A stretch of DNA of 64,000 bases from Apium graveolens (GCF_009905375.1 NC_133648.1:26579376-26643375), one strand, 5' to 3'; counted from the first letter of the stretch, positions 12,121-23,265 are shown. Made by a program: numbers and translations. The notes: generated by a model not told the origin, from the sequence alone.

Positions 12121-13372
12121 GAGAAAGTGCTTCGTAAATTTAAGATTATGGGGGTGAATGTTGGAATAATCTTAAATTTAGTTATTAATTATTTGTTTAT
12201 TTAATTATTTGATATTTAGCAATAGATTAATTATTAGAGAAAAATATTATTTTAGAATTGTTTAGTAGTGGGCTAGTGGAGTTATGGAGTAAATTATGGA
12301 CATGTAATTTACCCATTAATTAGTAGTGGTTAGTTTTAGTAGTGGTTAGTTTTAATATGTTTGTAAAGCCTATATAATGGCTAGTTTACCTTGAGTTTTA
12401 AAGGAGGAAAAGAAAACAAGAAATATAGCTGTACAAGTCATCTGCAAAAAAAAATGTAGGTGTCTTTTTGTCTGAAGTTTTTTTTCCAACATTGGCATCA
12501 GAGCCATATGATCCAGGGCTTATAAAACTCTTCTAAAAATACACATATACATATATATACATATATATATTATCCTTAATATTTTCCATGGCATCAAACA
12601 ATTTCTCCGTCTCTATTCCATTATCCAAAGGAGATCAATGAGGGAGGAAGAAATTGGAGGAAAAAATGAGGGACTGCTATTAGCTAAAGCTTCATCCTCA
12701 AAAGGTACATGTAACAAAGTTCAATGCAACCATTGTCATAAGATGGGACATGAAGGAAAGACTGCTGGTACTAAGGAAAGCCACAATGCTACAAATGCAA
12801 AAAATATGGGCATCTGGCAAAGAATTGTAGATTTCAGAATGATGAAGAAAGGATGGCACAATTGATCGAGGGAGAACCACTCCTTTAGAGTTGTGGAGAG
12901 AAAGTGCTCCAAAGTGTTTTTGGAGAGAAAGTGCTCCAAAGTGTTTTTGATGAGATAGTGCATCAAAAATTGATGGTGGTGAGAAGTGCATCACAGGCGA
13001 AGAGAAAGTGCTTCGTAAATTTAAGATTATGGGGGTGAATGTTGGAATAATCTTAAATTTAGTTATTAATTATTTGTTTATTTAATTATTTGATATTTAG
13101 CAATAGATTAATTATTAGAGAAAAATATTATTTTAGAATTGTTTAGTAGTGGGCTAGTGGAGTTATGGAGTAAATTATGGACATGTAATTTACCCATTAA
13201 TTAGTAGTGGTTAGTTTTAGTAGTGGTTAGTTTTAATATGTTTGTAAAGCCTATATAATGGCTAGTTTACCTTGAGTTTTAAAGGAGGAAAAGAAAACAA
13301 GAAATATAGCTGTACAAGTCATCTGCAAAAAAAAATGTAGGTGTCTTTTTGTCTGAAGTTTTTTTTCCAACA
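12121..13372 (+). mobile_element. Small TRIM-like Ty1/copia derivative
   Basis: Two direct repeats of 333 bp (12159-12491 and 13040-13372), apparently identical, start TGTTGG and end CCAACA. Behind the first is a primer-binding site TTGGCATCAGAGCC, the initiator-Met-tRNA type used by copia elements. A purine-rich GGGGGTGAA precedes the second. The internal 548 bp keep only a gag zinc-knuckle remnant and a 27-bp tandem duplication (12894-12947). The element is non-autonomous. Unusually, the 38 bp upstream of the second LTR are also present upstream of the first, so the full direct repeats are 371 bp (12121-12491 and 13002-13372). Confidence 0.85.
12638..12865 (+). pseudogene. gag zinc-knuckle remnant of the TRIM-like element
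   Basis: A 75-codon open frame contains CNHCHKMGHEGKTAGT, a CCHC-like retroviral zinc knuckle (C-x2-C-x4-H) in which the last Cys is replaced. A second knuckle-like stretch follows in another frame (CYKCKKYGHLAKNC). No protease, integrase or reverse transcriptase remains. It is a leftover of copia gag and is not expected to support transposition. Confidence 0.6.
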
Positions 13373-13490
13373 TTACTGAACAGCCCGTACTTTCGGAGCA
13401 CTAAATCTAAATACAATTTACTAATCGAAAATTCAATTACAAAGGAGACTATTACAAAAGCGCAGCTAACGGAAGCCCAAAATTTAATAT

Positions 13491-14445
13491 ACTCCAATCC
13501 TAAGTCCTCGAACTCCAATGATTTTCAACTCGAATCTTATCCGAAACCTGAAATATAAAAGGGGTGAGCTACAAAGCCCAGCAAGAAAATAATCGATCCA
13601 ACTAGTAGGCCAAGTAACACATACACATATTAAAAAAATACGATAATTAATATGATACGATATAAGAAACAAACACTTTTGATACATATTCTTATTCTTA
13701 TTCGATACACATAGCACATAAACAACAATAATTCAAAACCCATAATTTATGCCACAACCACTACAACCCGGTGATAACGGTCCTAAATTTTCATAAAACT
13801 GTCACTACAATCCGGTGACTGCGGTCCTAAGTTCTTATTCGATATTTTCACAAACCATGGCACAAATCAGAGATCCAAAATTATCGTCTCGACACAACAT
13901 ATATACAACAATACGTATACTATAACACATAACACTTTCAAATATATCATCACTTAGCCCATATTTTGATAATCAAATATACACGCATAATAAATAATTT
14001 TGAAAACACTAGTAAGATCGATCGAAAACTTACCTAAAAACCTGACCAGATCTGAAACTACTCGATTTTGACCCTCTAAACGATGTTATCTTGAAAAACA
14101 CGAAACACGAAAGTTGTAGAGAACGAAAAGACCTCTCCGAAAAGTCCAGAATCACTGAATTCCGACTTACGATGAATTTTCTACGAATTTTACAAAACAG
14201 CTGATTTTTGCTGAGAAAGTCCTACGAATTTTAATGATGAAAACAAGGAATACGAATATGGTGTATTTATAACGATACAAAACCCTATTTCTTAACCTAC
14301 AAGTTATCCATATTAGAATCTGATCCAAATTTTAGGCCCAATAGTCTAACCCAATTTCAAATCCTAGTCCTTATATAATTTTAATCCCTTTTATTCTATT
14401 ATTCTTTTATTAATCGAATTCTAAAAAAAATTACGGGATATTACA
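13491..14445 (-). repeat. Right arm of LTR palindrome
   Basis: This is the inverted counterpart of 11147-12101, with the same length and the same small open frames read on the minus strand. The arm continues leftward as LTR sequence to about 13373, where the small copia-like element begins. If transcribed through, the two arms would fold into a long hairpin. Confidence 0.88.
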
Positions 14446-14459
14446 ATTCTGTACTGAGT

Positions 14460-16000
14460 AAATTCCGATTTACTGTTTACAGATGGAGCATTACCTTATT
14501 ATCTATGCTCTGATGTTGTTGAGCGTCCATGCCTCTGGAGCAATTAATTTGCCTTTTTTTTAATCAGTATTTGTTAAAATTCACTAAAGATAATAATAAG
14601 AACAACAATGTAATGTAGAAAAAACAACACTTCTATTTACAAACTGGAATGTACTTAATGTTTATATTGTATTTTCTCTGGTAAAATTATAAAACTGAAC
14701 ATTTACATGCACTTATATAATGCTAAAGCCCACCCAAGATGGTGGCTAGAAAATAGCAAACTAACCTAGCTAATTTATGTCCACTATTCCTACTAATTCA
14801 AACTACCTCCTACAAATACTCAACTAGCTACTTGATCAGATCACACCTATACATATAAAGTATTACACGTTTAAATTATTCTTAACAGTTAAACATAAAT
14901 ATAAACCCAATCTCATCAGCTAAACAAAGTCCATCAACCTAAACAAAGCCCATTAGTTTAGATTAAAATCCCAACAGTATTCACAGTATCTATCTGTTGG
15001 CTTCCTCTCGAGTGCAAGGTATGATGATTGCAGCAAAGTGATAAACGAAAAAGCAGTCCCGGTCCTTGTGAAAGTTATTAATATAGAATTCCCTTTATCA
15101 AACAGCCAAATTGGTAATCTTCACCATATTAGTTAGTCAGATTCTTATATTGGTCAGTGTGAATGCAAATGTAACTGAAGATTGGTCAATGTGAATGCAA
15201 ATGTAACTGGAGATACTATTCGTTGTGTAGGTTGTGATCACATTGACGCGTTTAGCTTGTGAGTCCTCAGATCATATATACGGTACACAGGGTACTTTTT
15301 ATGTTGTCCGCCGCTTGGCCAAGTTATTGGCTGCTATTTGTCACGGGACCAATCTTTCTCTTGACAAGGTTATATGCTAGTCCACATTTCCATTTCTCTT
15401 TTTTCCATGTCATTTATAACGTTTTGTTCATATTTAGATGACTCTATATTGTTGGAAGGAAGAGGTAGCTATTACCATTTCGCAAAACCTCTTTCAAAAG
15501 GAGTAGTATACTACTTCATCCACTAAACATATAAAGCAAGCATGCCACACACTCTCATATCTTTCTTATGGAAAGCACCTGCAGCAATTACAAAAGAAGT
15601 GCGTAAAAGTGTTGTCAAGTTCCTTTGGTAAGTCTCTTTGGTCTATGTTCTCTCATTGCCATGTCTCTTTCTTTTACATTTTTATTTTTTACCTGCTACA
15701 TTAACCGGTGTTCTGGTCATGATGATGAATTGGTTGTTGCCTCTGCACTTGTAGTAGTTGGAAATATTGTGAGATGGGGACACGGTTATCAGATTCTAGT
15801 ATGATCAGGTTACCATATTATGCAATACATTCTTATAAAACCCTTCAAACCTTTTGAAAAACAACAAAAACCTTGGAGCTTTTAAGATTAAATATACAAG
15901 GCTCTTGCTGATTTTTACCCACTCTGGTGTATGTGACTAGTTCTTCTTTTAGATTTGTTATAACCCCAATTTTTTACTTAGACTCTTTAATTATGACATA
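14460..16000 (+). pseudogene. Importin-alpha-like ARM-repeat gene fragments
   Basis: Scattered plus-strand pieces look like decayed ARM repeats. Around 15010-15100 is SARYDDCSKVINEKAVPVLV, around 15215-15260 CVGCDHIDAFSL, around 15540-15630 APAAITKEVRKSVVKFLW, and around 15720-15800 LVVASALVVVGNIVRWGHG. The last matches the importin-alpha ARM pattern P-A-L-R-T-V-G-N-I-V-T-G-D-D. Stops and frameshifts separate the pieces and no complete gene can be assembled. Part of it (14990-15290) recurs in a second decayed copy at 22330-22590. Confidence 0.55.
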
Positions 16001-16368
16001 GGTGATCTGATGCTTTATGCTCAAACCAGCTACTTAACCCTTCTGCATTAATGTCCAGAGGCTACTTGTTTATAAGTCATCCTTTTAATTGCATCTCATA
16101 ATATATCGTTAAGCCCATCTAGCTTGCTGGTAGTTAATTTTCCTTTTCTTTTTTCAAGTTAAAAAAATTGGAAGATATAAAATTTTATGGATGGCACTTG
16201 CATTTTTAGTACCAACATCCATGTCCAGTTTGAGATCCAGATTTGATATTACTAAATTCTTTTTCTTTTCGTTTTCGTAACATGGCCAGAAAGTTTGATG
16301 CTGTGCTGTAATAACTGAAACATCTAGGATAGTGTTCCGGGTAATAGGAGACAGTAGTAAGGTTCAGG

Positions 16369-18388
16369 TTTATAAAATCCTATGCTTCAAATAGAAGCAT
16401 TAGAATTAAAACAGGAAATTTAATGTGTTGAACTTTTACGAGATGATGAGTCTGGTATGTTTAGTGCTATAATTAAAGTTGGTTTATTTTTGTACTGGAT
16501 TATGTGGTACTTACGTATAAATGTACATTTTACTGAATTTGATTAATTGCACCTATCTAATATTGTTATTGTAATAACAGAATGCAGCTGAAAGATAATA
16601 GTAACATGTAGATATATATCTTTACCCTAATTTAATGTATAAAAATAATGTACTAGAAGCTTCGATCCGATTGATGTTATCTTCAGGAATCACACAACCG
16701 CATAATGAAGCGTTTGATGGGTCTTGCATGTTGCATATCGGCAAACAAGGTGCAGTCGAAAGCAATCGTGGAGTTCAACATCTACCAAGAATATGCTCCT
16801 AGTAAATATTCTTATTGGTATAACAATTAATTTATAATTTCGTATCATTTGGAGTTATATTCAGGCCTGTTGCTTGTCTTAGTTATTATTTTTAAGAGCA
16901 GTTTTTAGTTTCGGAAAAAATTGTCAACCGATTATAAAGAATTATTTTGTGAAATAAACTCTAGTATTTTTTGAAATATTTTGTTGATATGTAATTTTAG
17001 AACGAATGTAATGTGTCAACATGGTAGAATTCCCCTTTTAACAATTTTTAACTTCATTGTTAACCTTAATATAGCCCCATGGTTTTTTTGGCTCCGATAC
17101 TATGATTTCGAACTAATTTTCCTGTTTAACACATATTAATGAAACAATAGATTTTTACATTTATTCCTCCGTCTTAGTTAGGTCAAAGCATATGTTTTTT
17201 TCTATTCTTACTGCATGAGGAAACACGATTAAATAAATGAAAAGCAATTTTTTCATATACCTTAAAAATTTATAATTGATAAAAAGCATGTGAACTATTT
17301 TATTGTTTCTAAATGATGAGTCATCGTGTATATTGATCATCGGACTTTTTTGCTTGACAGTAAATAGAGATGTCACAGAAGAGAAACATTCATAATTATA
17401 TTTGATGTTGTCGGCTTGGATTGTCGTCCCGCTTTTTCTAGTACCACTAAAATGAAGATGAATGAGTTAACCAGCCTGGAAGAGGTTTGTATGTACGTGT
17501 ATATATGATTGTGCATTAGTGTTGGCTTTGTTGGTTAAAAGTTGAGATCTATGGTATGTTTGTTATAAAACATATATATAGATGTATTTTTTGTTGTCCT
17601 GAATGTCTATTCTATTGGGTGTGTTATATTCCAAGTCCATCTATCGGACCATAGTTTTTCGTTACGGAGTGTAACTTGGGTCAGATACTAACAAACTGAG
17701 ATTTATTGGTTGATTACTTCTGACATTCTATAGTGATTCTTGAGTAAAGAAAAATTGATTGATAGGCGCTTTTACATATGTTGATACTAAACTTCAGAAC
17801 CTAGAAACTGCCGATGTTAAAGTGTTCATGGAATCCAGCAAGTTCCTAGTGTGTGATACGATGTACATGGATTTTAAGAAGCTAAACATGGCCACCGAGA
17901 AATTATATAATTTAATTTGTAAAGGTAACAAGTTTTCCGACCTTTTAGTTCATTTTAGAGTAATTGGCAGTTTGTAACTCACTTTTATTTTTATTTTTGC
18001 GATTTGGGTCTATATTATTTTCTCTGTCAACTTACACCCCATAAAATTGATTTCGCTTTTATTTTCACCCCATTGACGACTTTCCATCCAAGATGACCAT
18101 TAATTTTAACCGAAGCGGGGGAATTTCAGTAAATTACTAATTAAAACAGAAGAAAATAAGAGTAATTGGCACTTTGTAACCCATTTCTTTGGGTATTTTT
18201 TTCAATTCGGGTCTATATTATGTTTCTTTCCAAGTTGCACCTTCAAATTTGAATTTCGCTTTGTTTTGTTCCCCTAGACCATTTTTAACTTTTATATCAA
18301 GGTACAATCGGAAATTTCTGGTCTCCAAGAACAAATCGTCGGATCCTTAGATTTCCCAGTCCAAACCAACAAATAAATACATGAATCG
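16369..18388 (+). repeat. Segmental duplication, copy A
   Basis: This 2.0-kb block is repeated in the same orientation at 18924-21682. Matching landmarks include the CTTCAAATAGAAGCATTAG start, GATGGGTCTTGCATGTTGCA, GAGTTAACCAGCCTGGAAGA, a small open frame at 17759-17977 and the left half of a foldback element. Similarity looks about 90 percent by eye. Copy A lacks two insertions that copy B has: about 535 bp after 16463 and a 180-bp MITE near 17265. Confidence 0.85.
17759..17977 (+). other. Unidentified 72-codon open frame, copy A
   Basis: This frame is conserved at the same place in the duplicated block (21057-21275). The protein begins MIGAFTYVDTKLQNLETADV and includes CDTMYMDFKKLNM. I do not recognise it. 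Differences between the copies include many amino-acid changes but no frameshift or stop. It may be a decayed exon of a plus-strand gene rather than a complete protein; its last part runs into the foldback element. Confidence 0.3.
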
Positions 18389-18400
18389 CCGGATCCTTAG
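17958..18400. mobile_element. Left half of a foldback element in copy A
   Basis: This stretch is homologous to the left arm of the complete palindromic element at 21256-22100, including the GAGTAATTGG end and the TTCATTTTA flank at 17949-17957. The right arm is missing here, so copy A was truncated or suffered a deletion after the insertion. Confidence 0.75.
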
Positions 18401-20397
18401 ATTCGTTAGAGTGTATAATGTATTCCCTATGGTTCAATGTGAAGGATTTTTAATCATTTCAGGTTTAAAGTACTAGGCTACAAAGTTAATATTATTCCCT
18501 GTGATGATTTTGTATAGTTTCAGCAAATTTTAGCTGTGCATATTTAGAGAAATAATTTCTATTAATTAATACGACTTTGAATTATTTTATTTTTTAAATT
18601 AGAAAAAACATGTATATGTGTGTGGGTTTGTATAATGTATTCATTCAGGTATATTTACCTTAGTGGGTGTATAATTTTTTTATAATAATAAAATACTATG
18701 AATTGCATATCATCTCACTAGTTCTAGGATTTCTCACAGTTATAGTTGATTTCATGTATTATATCTTGGCCAAAATGTTCTTGCAGTTCAAGACCTTGAA
18801 AATGCAGGTACTGATTTAGTACTACGATTGAAATATATCTTTAATTGGTGAGTGATAAGTGGCATTTTATACCACTTAAAACGTCTCATAACAGTTTGAA
18901 TTGGTATCTTGGACTCAAATATATTTATAAAATCCAATTCTTCAAATAGAAGCATTAGAATTAAAACAGGGAATTCAATGTGTTGAACTTTTACGAGATG
19001 ATGGGTCTGGTGTGTTTAGTGCACTAGTTCTTCCTCGTCTTTCAGTTCCTCTTTCTTCGTGTCCCCCGACCCCCTTCTTTTAGTATATAATTAAGTCAGT
19101 GCCATAAATTTCAATATGCGTGCACATGGTGCCCCATTCCTCGAGTCTTAGTCGAGGAGGAAGGAGACCAGCTGGACCAAAACCCTTTGGTTCTTAATTG
19201 TATTAGACTAATAGTATAATAATAATTTTAGAGTCACTGCACAAACTGTGGAGTTCATAAAAAATGGTGTCCAACTATGAAGAAATGCCCAAATAAGCAC
19301 AAATGAGATTCAAATGCCCAGAGCACAATATATATAACTGTTGACAGGGTTCTGACGGGGGTTTTCATGGTTCATGCGTGTATTCTTCTATATGGAGTGG
19401 TCTGCATGTCTTAATAAATATCTGTTCTTTCAGTGTTTGACTGAACAATTAATGTCGTCTTCTGCAATGCCTTGGGGAGAGCATGTCATGTTCTATATTG
19501 AAGAAGTTTCAGAAGAAAGATTGCCAAATTATTTCAAACTTAGCCATTCAAAGAAAAACTATAATTAAAGTTGGTTTATTTTTGTACCGGATTATGTGGT
19601 ACTTACGTATAAATGTACATTTTACTGAATTTGATTAGTTGCAGCTATCTAATATTGTTACTGTAATAACAGAATGCAGCTGAAAGATAATAGTAACATG
19701 TAGATGTATATCTTTACCCTAATTTAATGTATAAAAGTAATGTACTAGAAGCTTCGATGCGATTGATGTTATCTTCAGGAATCACATAACCGCAGGATGA
19801 AGCGTCTGATGGGTCTTGCATGTTGCATATTGACAAACAAGGTGCAGTCAAAAGCAATTGTGGAGTTCAACATCTACCAAGAATATGCTCCTAGTAAATG
19901 TTCTTATTGGTATAACAATTAATTTATAATTTCGCATCATTTGGAGTTATATTCAGATCTGTTGCTTGTCTTAGTTATTATTTTTAAGAGCAGTTTCTAG
20001 TTTCGGAAAAAGTTGTCAACCGATTATAAAGAATTATTTTGTGAAATAAACTCTAGTATTTTTTGAAATATTTTGTTGATATGTAATTTTAGAACGAATG
20101 TAATGTGTAAAGATCTCAACATGGTAGAATTCCACTTTAAACAATTTTAACTTCATTTTTAACCTTAATTTAGCCCCATGGTTTTTTTGGCTCCGATACT
20201 ATGATGTCGAACTAATTTTCCTCTTTTAACACGTATTAATGAAGCAATAGATTTTTACATTTATTCCTCCGTGTTAGTTAGGTCAAAGCATATGTTTATA
20301 TCTAATTCTTACGACATGAGGAAACTCGATTACATTTGTGGTTACAAAAATATTAAATAAATGAAAAGCAATTTTTTCATATACCTTATAAATTTAT

Positions 20398-20577
20398 GAG
20401 TAGTGCTAGGTGTACAGAATTTTGTAAAAAAAATTATACAGAATGACATGACACTGGATGTGTAGTGTTTTAATTAGTGTTATTTATGTAAATGCATGGA
20501 CCCTTTCCAATTAAAATTCACCACATGTCATTATATACAAAATATTGTACACAATTCTGTACACCAAAGATTTTTCA
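20398..20577. mobile_element. 180-bp hAT-type MITE, 8-bp target-site duplication
   Basis: The ends are inverted (GCTAGGTGTACAGAATTTTG on the left; the complement of CAATTCTGTACACC on the right). A perfect 8-bp duplication AAATTTAT lies at 20390-20397 and 20578-20585. The empty site survives in duplicate copy A near 17265. The 8-bp duplication points to the hAT superfamily. Confidence 0.85.
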
Positions 20578-21056
20578 AAATTTATAATTGATAAAAGCAT
20601 GTGAACTATTTCATTGTTTCTAAATGATGAGTTATCGTGTATATTGACCATCAGACTTTTTTTCTTTACAGTAGATTGAGAGGTCACAGAAGAGAAACAT
20701 TCATAATTATATTTGATGTTGTCGGCTTGAATTGTCGTCCCGCTCTTTCTAGTACCACTAAAATAAAGATGAATGAGTTAACCAGCCTGGAAGAGGTTTG
20801 TATGTATGTGTATATATGACCGTGCATTAGTGTTGGCTTTGTTGGTTAAAAGTTGAGATCTATGGTATATTTGTTATAAAACACATATATAGTTGTATTC
20901 TTTTGTTGTCCTTAATGTTTATTCTATTCCAAGTCCATCTATCGGACCATAGTTTTTCGTTAAAGAGTGTAACTTGGGTCAGATACTAACAAACTGGGAT
21001 TTATTGGTTGATTACTTCTGACATTCTATAGTGATTTTTGAGTGAAGGAAAATTGA

Positions 21057-21275
21057 TTGATAGGCTCTTTTACAAATGTTGATACTAAACTTCAGAACCT
21101 AGAAACTGTCGATGTTAAAGAGTTCATGGAATTCAGCAAATTTCTAGTGTGTGATACGATGTATATGGATTTTAAGAAGCTAAACATGCCTACCGAGCAA
21201 TTACATAAATTAATTTGTATAGTTAACAGGTTTTCCGACCTTTTAGTTCATTTTAGAGTAATTGGCCGTTTGTAA
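21057..21275 (+). other. Unidentified 72-codon open frame, copy B
   Basis: This is the counterpart of the open frame at 17759-17977 (MIGSFTNVDTKLQNLETVDV, CDTMYMDFKKLNM). The reading frame is kept, but no family is recognised and no start context or splice partner is certain. It ends in the left end of the foldback element. Confidence 0.3.
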
Positions 21276-22100
21276 CCCACTTTTATTTTTTATTTTTGCG
21301 ATTTGGATCTACATTATTTTCTCTGTCAACTTACACCCCATAAAATTAATTTCGCTTTTATTTGCACCCCATTGACGACTTTCCATCCAAGATGACCGTT
21401 AATTTTAACGGAAGCGGGGGCATTTCAGTATATTACTAATTAAAACAACGGAAAATAAGAGTAATTGACACTTTGTAACCCATTTCTTTGGGTATTTTTT
21501 TCAATTCGGGTCTATATTATGTTTCTTTACAAGTTGCACCTTCAATTTTGAATTTCACTTTGTTTTGTTCCTCGTTTTTTACTTTTATATCAGTGGTAAA
21601 ATCAGAAATTTCTGGTCTTCAAGAACAAATCGCCGGATCCTTAAATTTACCAGTCCAAACCAATAAATAAATACATGAATCGATTTGTATGTTTGGATTG
21701 AGAAATCGAAGGATCAGCCAATTTGTTCTTGGAGACCAGAAATTTCCGATTTTACCAGTGATATAAAAGTTAAAAACGGTCCAGGGGTGTAAAACAAAGC
21801 GAAATTCAAAGTTTAAGATGTAACTTGCAAGAAAATATAATATAAACCGAATTGAAAAAACACCCAAAGTAATGAGTTACAAAGTACCAATTACTCTTAT
21901 TTTCTTCCGTTTTAATTAGTAATTTACTGAAATTCCCCCGCTTCCTTTAAAGTTAACGGTCTATCTTGGATGGAAAGTCGTCAGTGGGGTGCAAATAGAA
22001 GCGAAATTAATTTTATGGGGTGCATGTTGACAGAGAAAATAATGTAGACCCAAATCGCAAAAATGAAAAATAAAAGTGGGTTGCAGACTACAAATTATTC
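21256..22100. mobile_element. 845-bp foldback element, Mutator-like, 9-bp target-site duplication
   Basis: Two arms of about 410 bp are inverted copies of each other with a short central spacer near 21680. The ends are GAGTAATTGG and the complement GAATAATTTG. A perfect 9-bp duplication TTCATTTTA lies at 21247-21255 and 22101-22109, the size typical of Mutator-like elements. There is no transposase, so it is a non-autonomous foldback element. Each arm contains a repeat of its own end (AGAGTAATTG also near 21459), suggesting an older internal duplication. Confidence 0.85.
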
Positions 22101-22129
22101 TTCATTTTATATGCTCGAAAGATAAGAAT

Positions 22130-23265
22130 TACTGTATGCTTCACCAACAGAATTTCTATGAACAGATGCAAAAGTTGCTCATGTGCTAAGCTATGATGTT
22201 GTTGAGCGCCTTATTCGGATTTTTGACATGGGAGACTTAGAGGTTTGTTGTGTTGATGCATTGTGTGCATTTTGAATTTTATTACAAAGACATTTTTAAC
22301 AATTTTGTATTTTAATTAGTCGTCACAGTAAGTGGCTGTTGACATCCTCTTGAGTGCAAAGTATCACGAATGCAGCAATTTGATGAAGGAACAAGCAATT
22401 CCATCCCTTGTGAAGCTTATATAAGAATAATCGTTTCTATCAATTAGTCGAAAAGGTAATCGTCATTATATTAGTTGGTTAGTTCTCCCATATTGGTCAA
22501 TGTGACATAACAAGGGATACCCGCAATTGTGTAGGTTGTGATCGCATTGACGTGCTTAGCTTGTGCATCATCCGACTATCGTGCTTTGGAATTTGCTCAG
22601 GAAATTGTTGCAAAATCTGATATTGAAATTGATACTGTAAACAACTTGGCCCTGCTCCTGGCAGTTGTTCACATCACAGTGTGTTGATGTGTTAATTAGT
22701 GTTTGTATTTGTGTGAGTGTTCATATTTAACTCAAATTATCGCGTTTGTTCTCCATCTCAGGTTGTTCAGTTAGTAGATTGGGTTTTAATAAATTTATTA
22801 GAGTGAATGATTTTGTGAAGAAATGTGCCGATGTTTGACAGTGTTCGTTATGATACATGCTTGTATATTGTATTATAGAAGGGCCACACTGTCTAAACAA
22901 ACTTTCCATTGTTTCAGTATATGACCGAAGATTTTCAGCTTGTGGGATGCCTTGAGAAGAGCATGTTACATTCTAAATTTAAGAAGCTTGCCAGATAATT
23001 TTAAACCTAGCTGTTCGAAGCAGAACATCGATAAAAGTTGGTTTCATATTTTTATGACTTTAGCTGATTAAGTGAAGACACTTATCTACATGAGTACCAT
23101 TTGACTTGAATTTGATGAGCTACGCCTACCTAATCTTGTTAATCTACAGGGATGAAGCTGGCTTGATAGAGTCTCTCTGCAAATTGCTTGAACAAGATGA
23201 GTCTGATGTAAAGATGGAGGCAGCGTGGGCAATTTCTAATGGCATTCGTGTTTTATAACTATCAA
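22130..23265 (+). pseudogene. Importin-alpha-like ARM-repeat pseudogene fragments, second set
   Basis: Plus-strand pieces read as ARM repeats: around 22160-22243 DAKVAHVLSYDVVERLIRIF, around 22335-22420 LLSAKYHECSNLMKEQAIPS, and around 23150-23255 GLIESLCKLLEQDESDVKME followed by AAWAISN. The last is the classic importin-alpha signature. The reading frame is interrupted and there are no coherent splice sites. Parts are homologous to 14990-15290, so two decayed copies flank the duplicated block. It is unlikely to make a protein. Confidence 0.65.

Larger units (their letters stand above)
11147..14445. mobile_element. Palindromic LTR composite with 5-bp target-site duplication
   Basis: The element begins TGTAATATCCCG and ends CGGGATATTACA, so both outer ends are the same LTR 5' end facing outward. 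Two 955-bp arms (11147-12101 and 13491-14445) are inverted copies and look identical wherever I compared them. Each arm has LTR features: a TG start, a TATAAATA box at 11321-11328 (mirrored on the right) and no long open frame. The right arm continues inward another ~118 bp to a sequence ending CGGGCTGTTCAGTAA, a plausible LTR 3' end. The centre holds a small LTR element. A 5-bp repeat ATTCT at 11142-11146 and 14446-14450 flanks the whole, which suggests integration as one unit. An assembly-made palindrome is the main alternative. Confidence 0.75.
18924..21682 (+). repeat. Segmental duplication, copy B
   Basis: This block is homologous to copy A (16369-18388) in direct orientation. It is longer because of an extra ~535 bp (about 19024-19560) and a 180-bp MITE (20398-20577). 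The extra segment around 19330-19590 is itself similar to 22850-23060 in the adjacent importin-alpha-like fragments, so it may be ancestral sequence lost from copy A rather than an insertion. Confidence 0.85.

Noticed and set aside
11875..12204. 109-codon frame in the left palindrome arm, with a near copy on the right arm
   Set aside because: Identity of the two frames follows from the inverted repeat itself; the peptide has no known domain and lies within LTR sequence.
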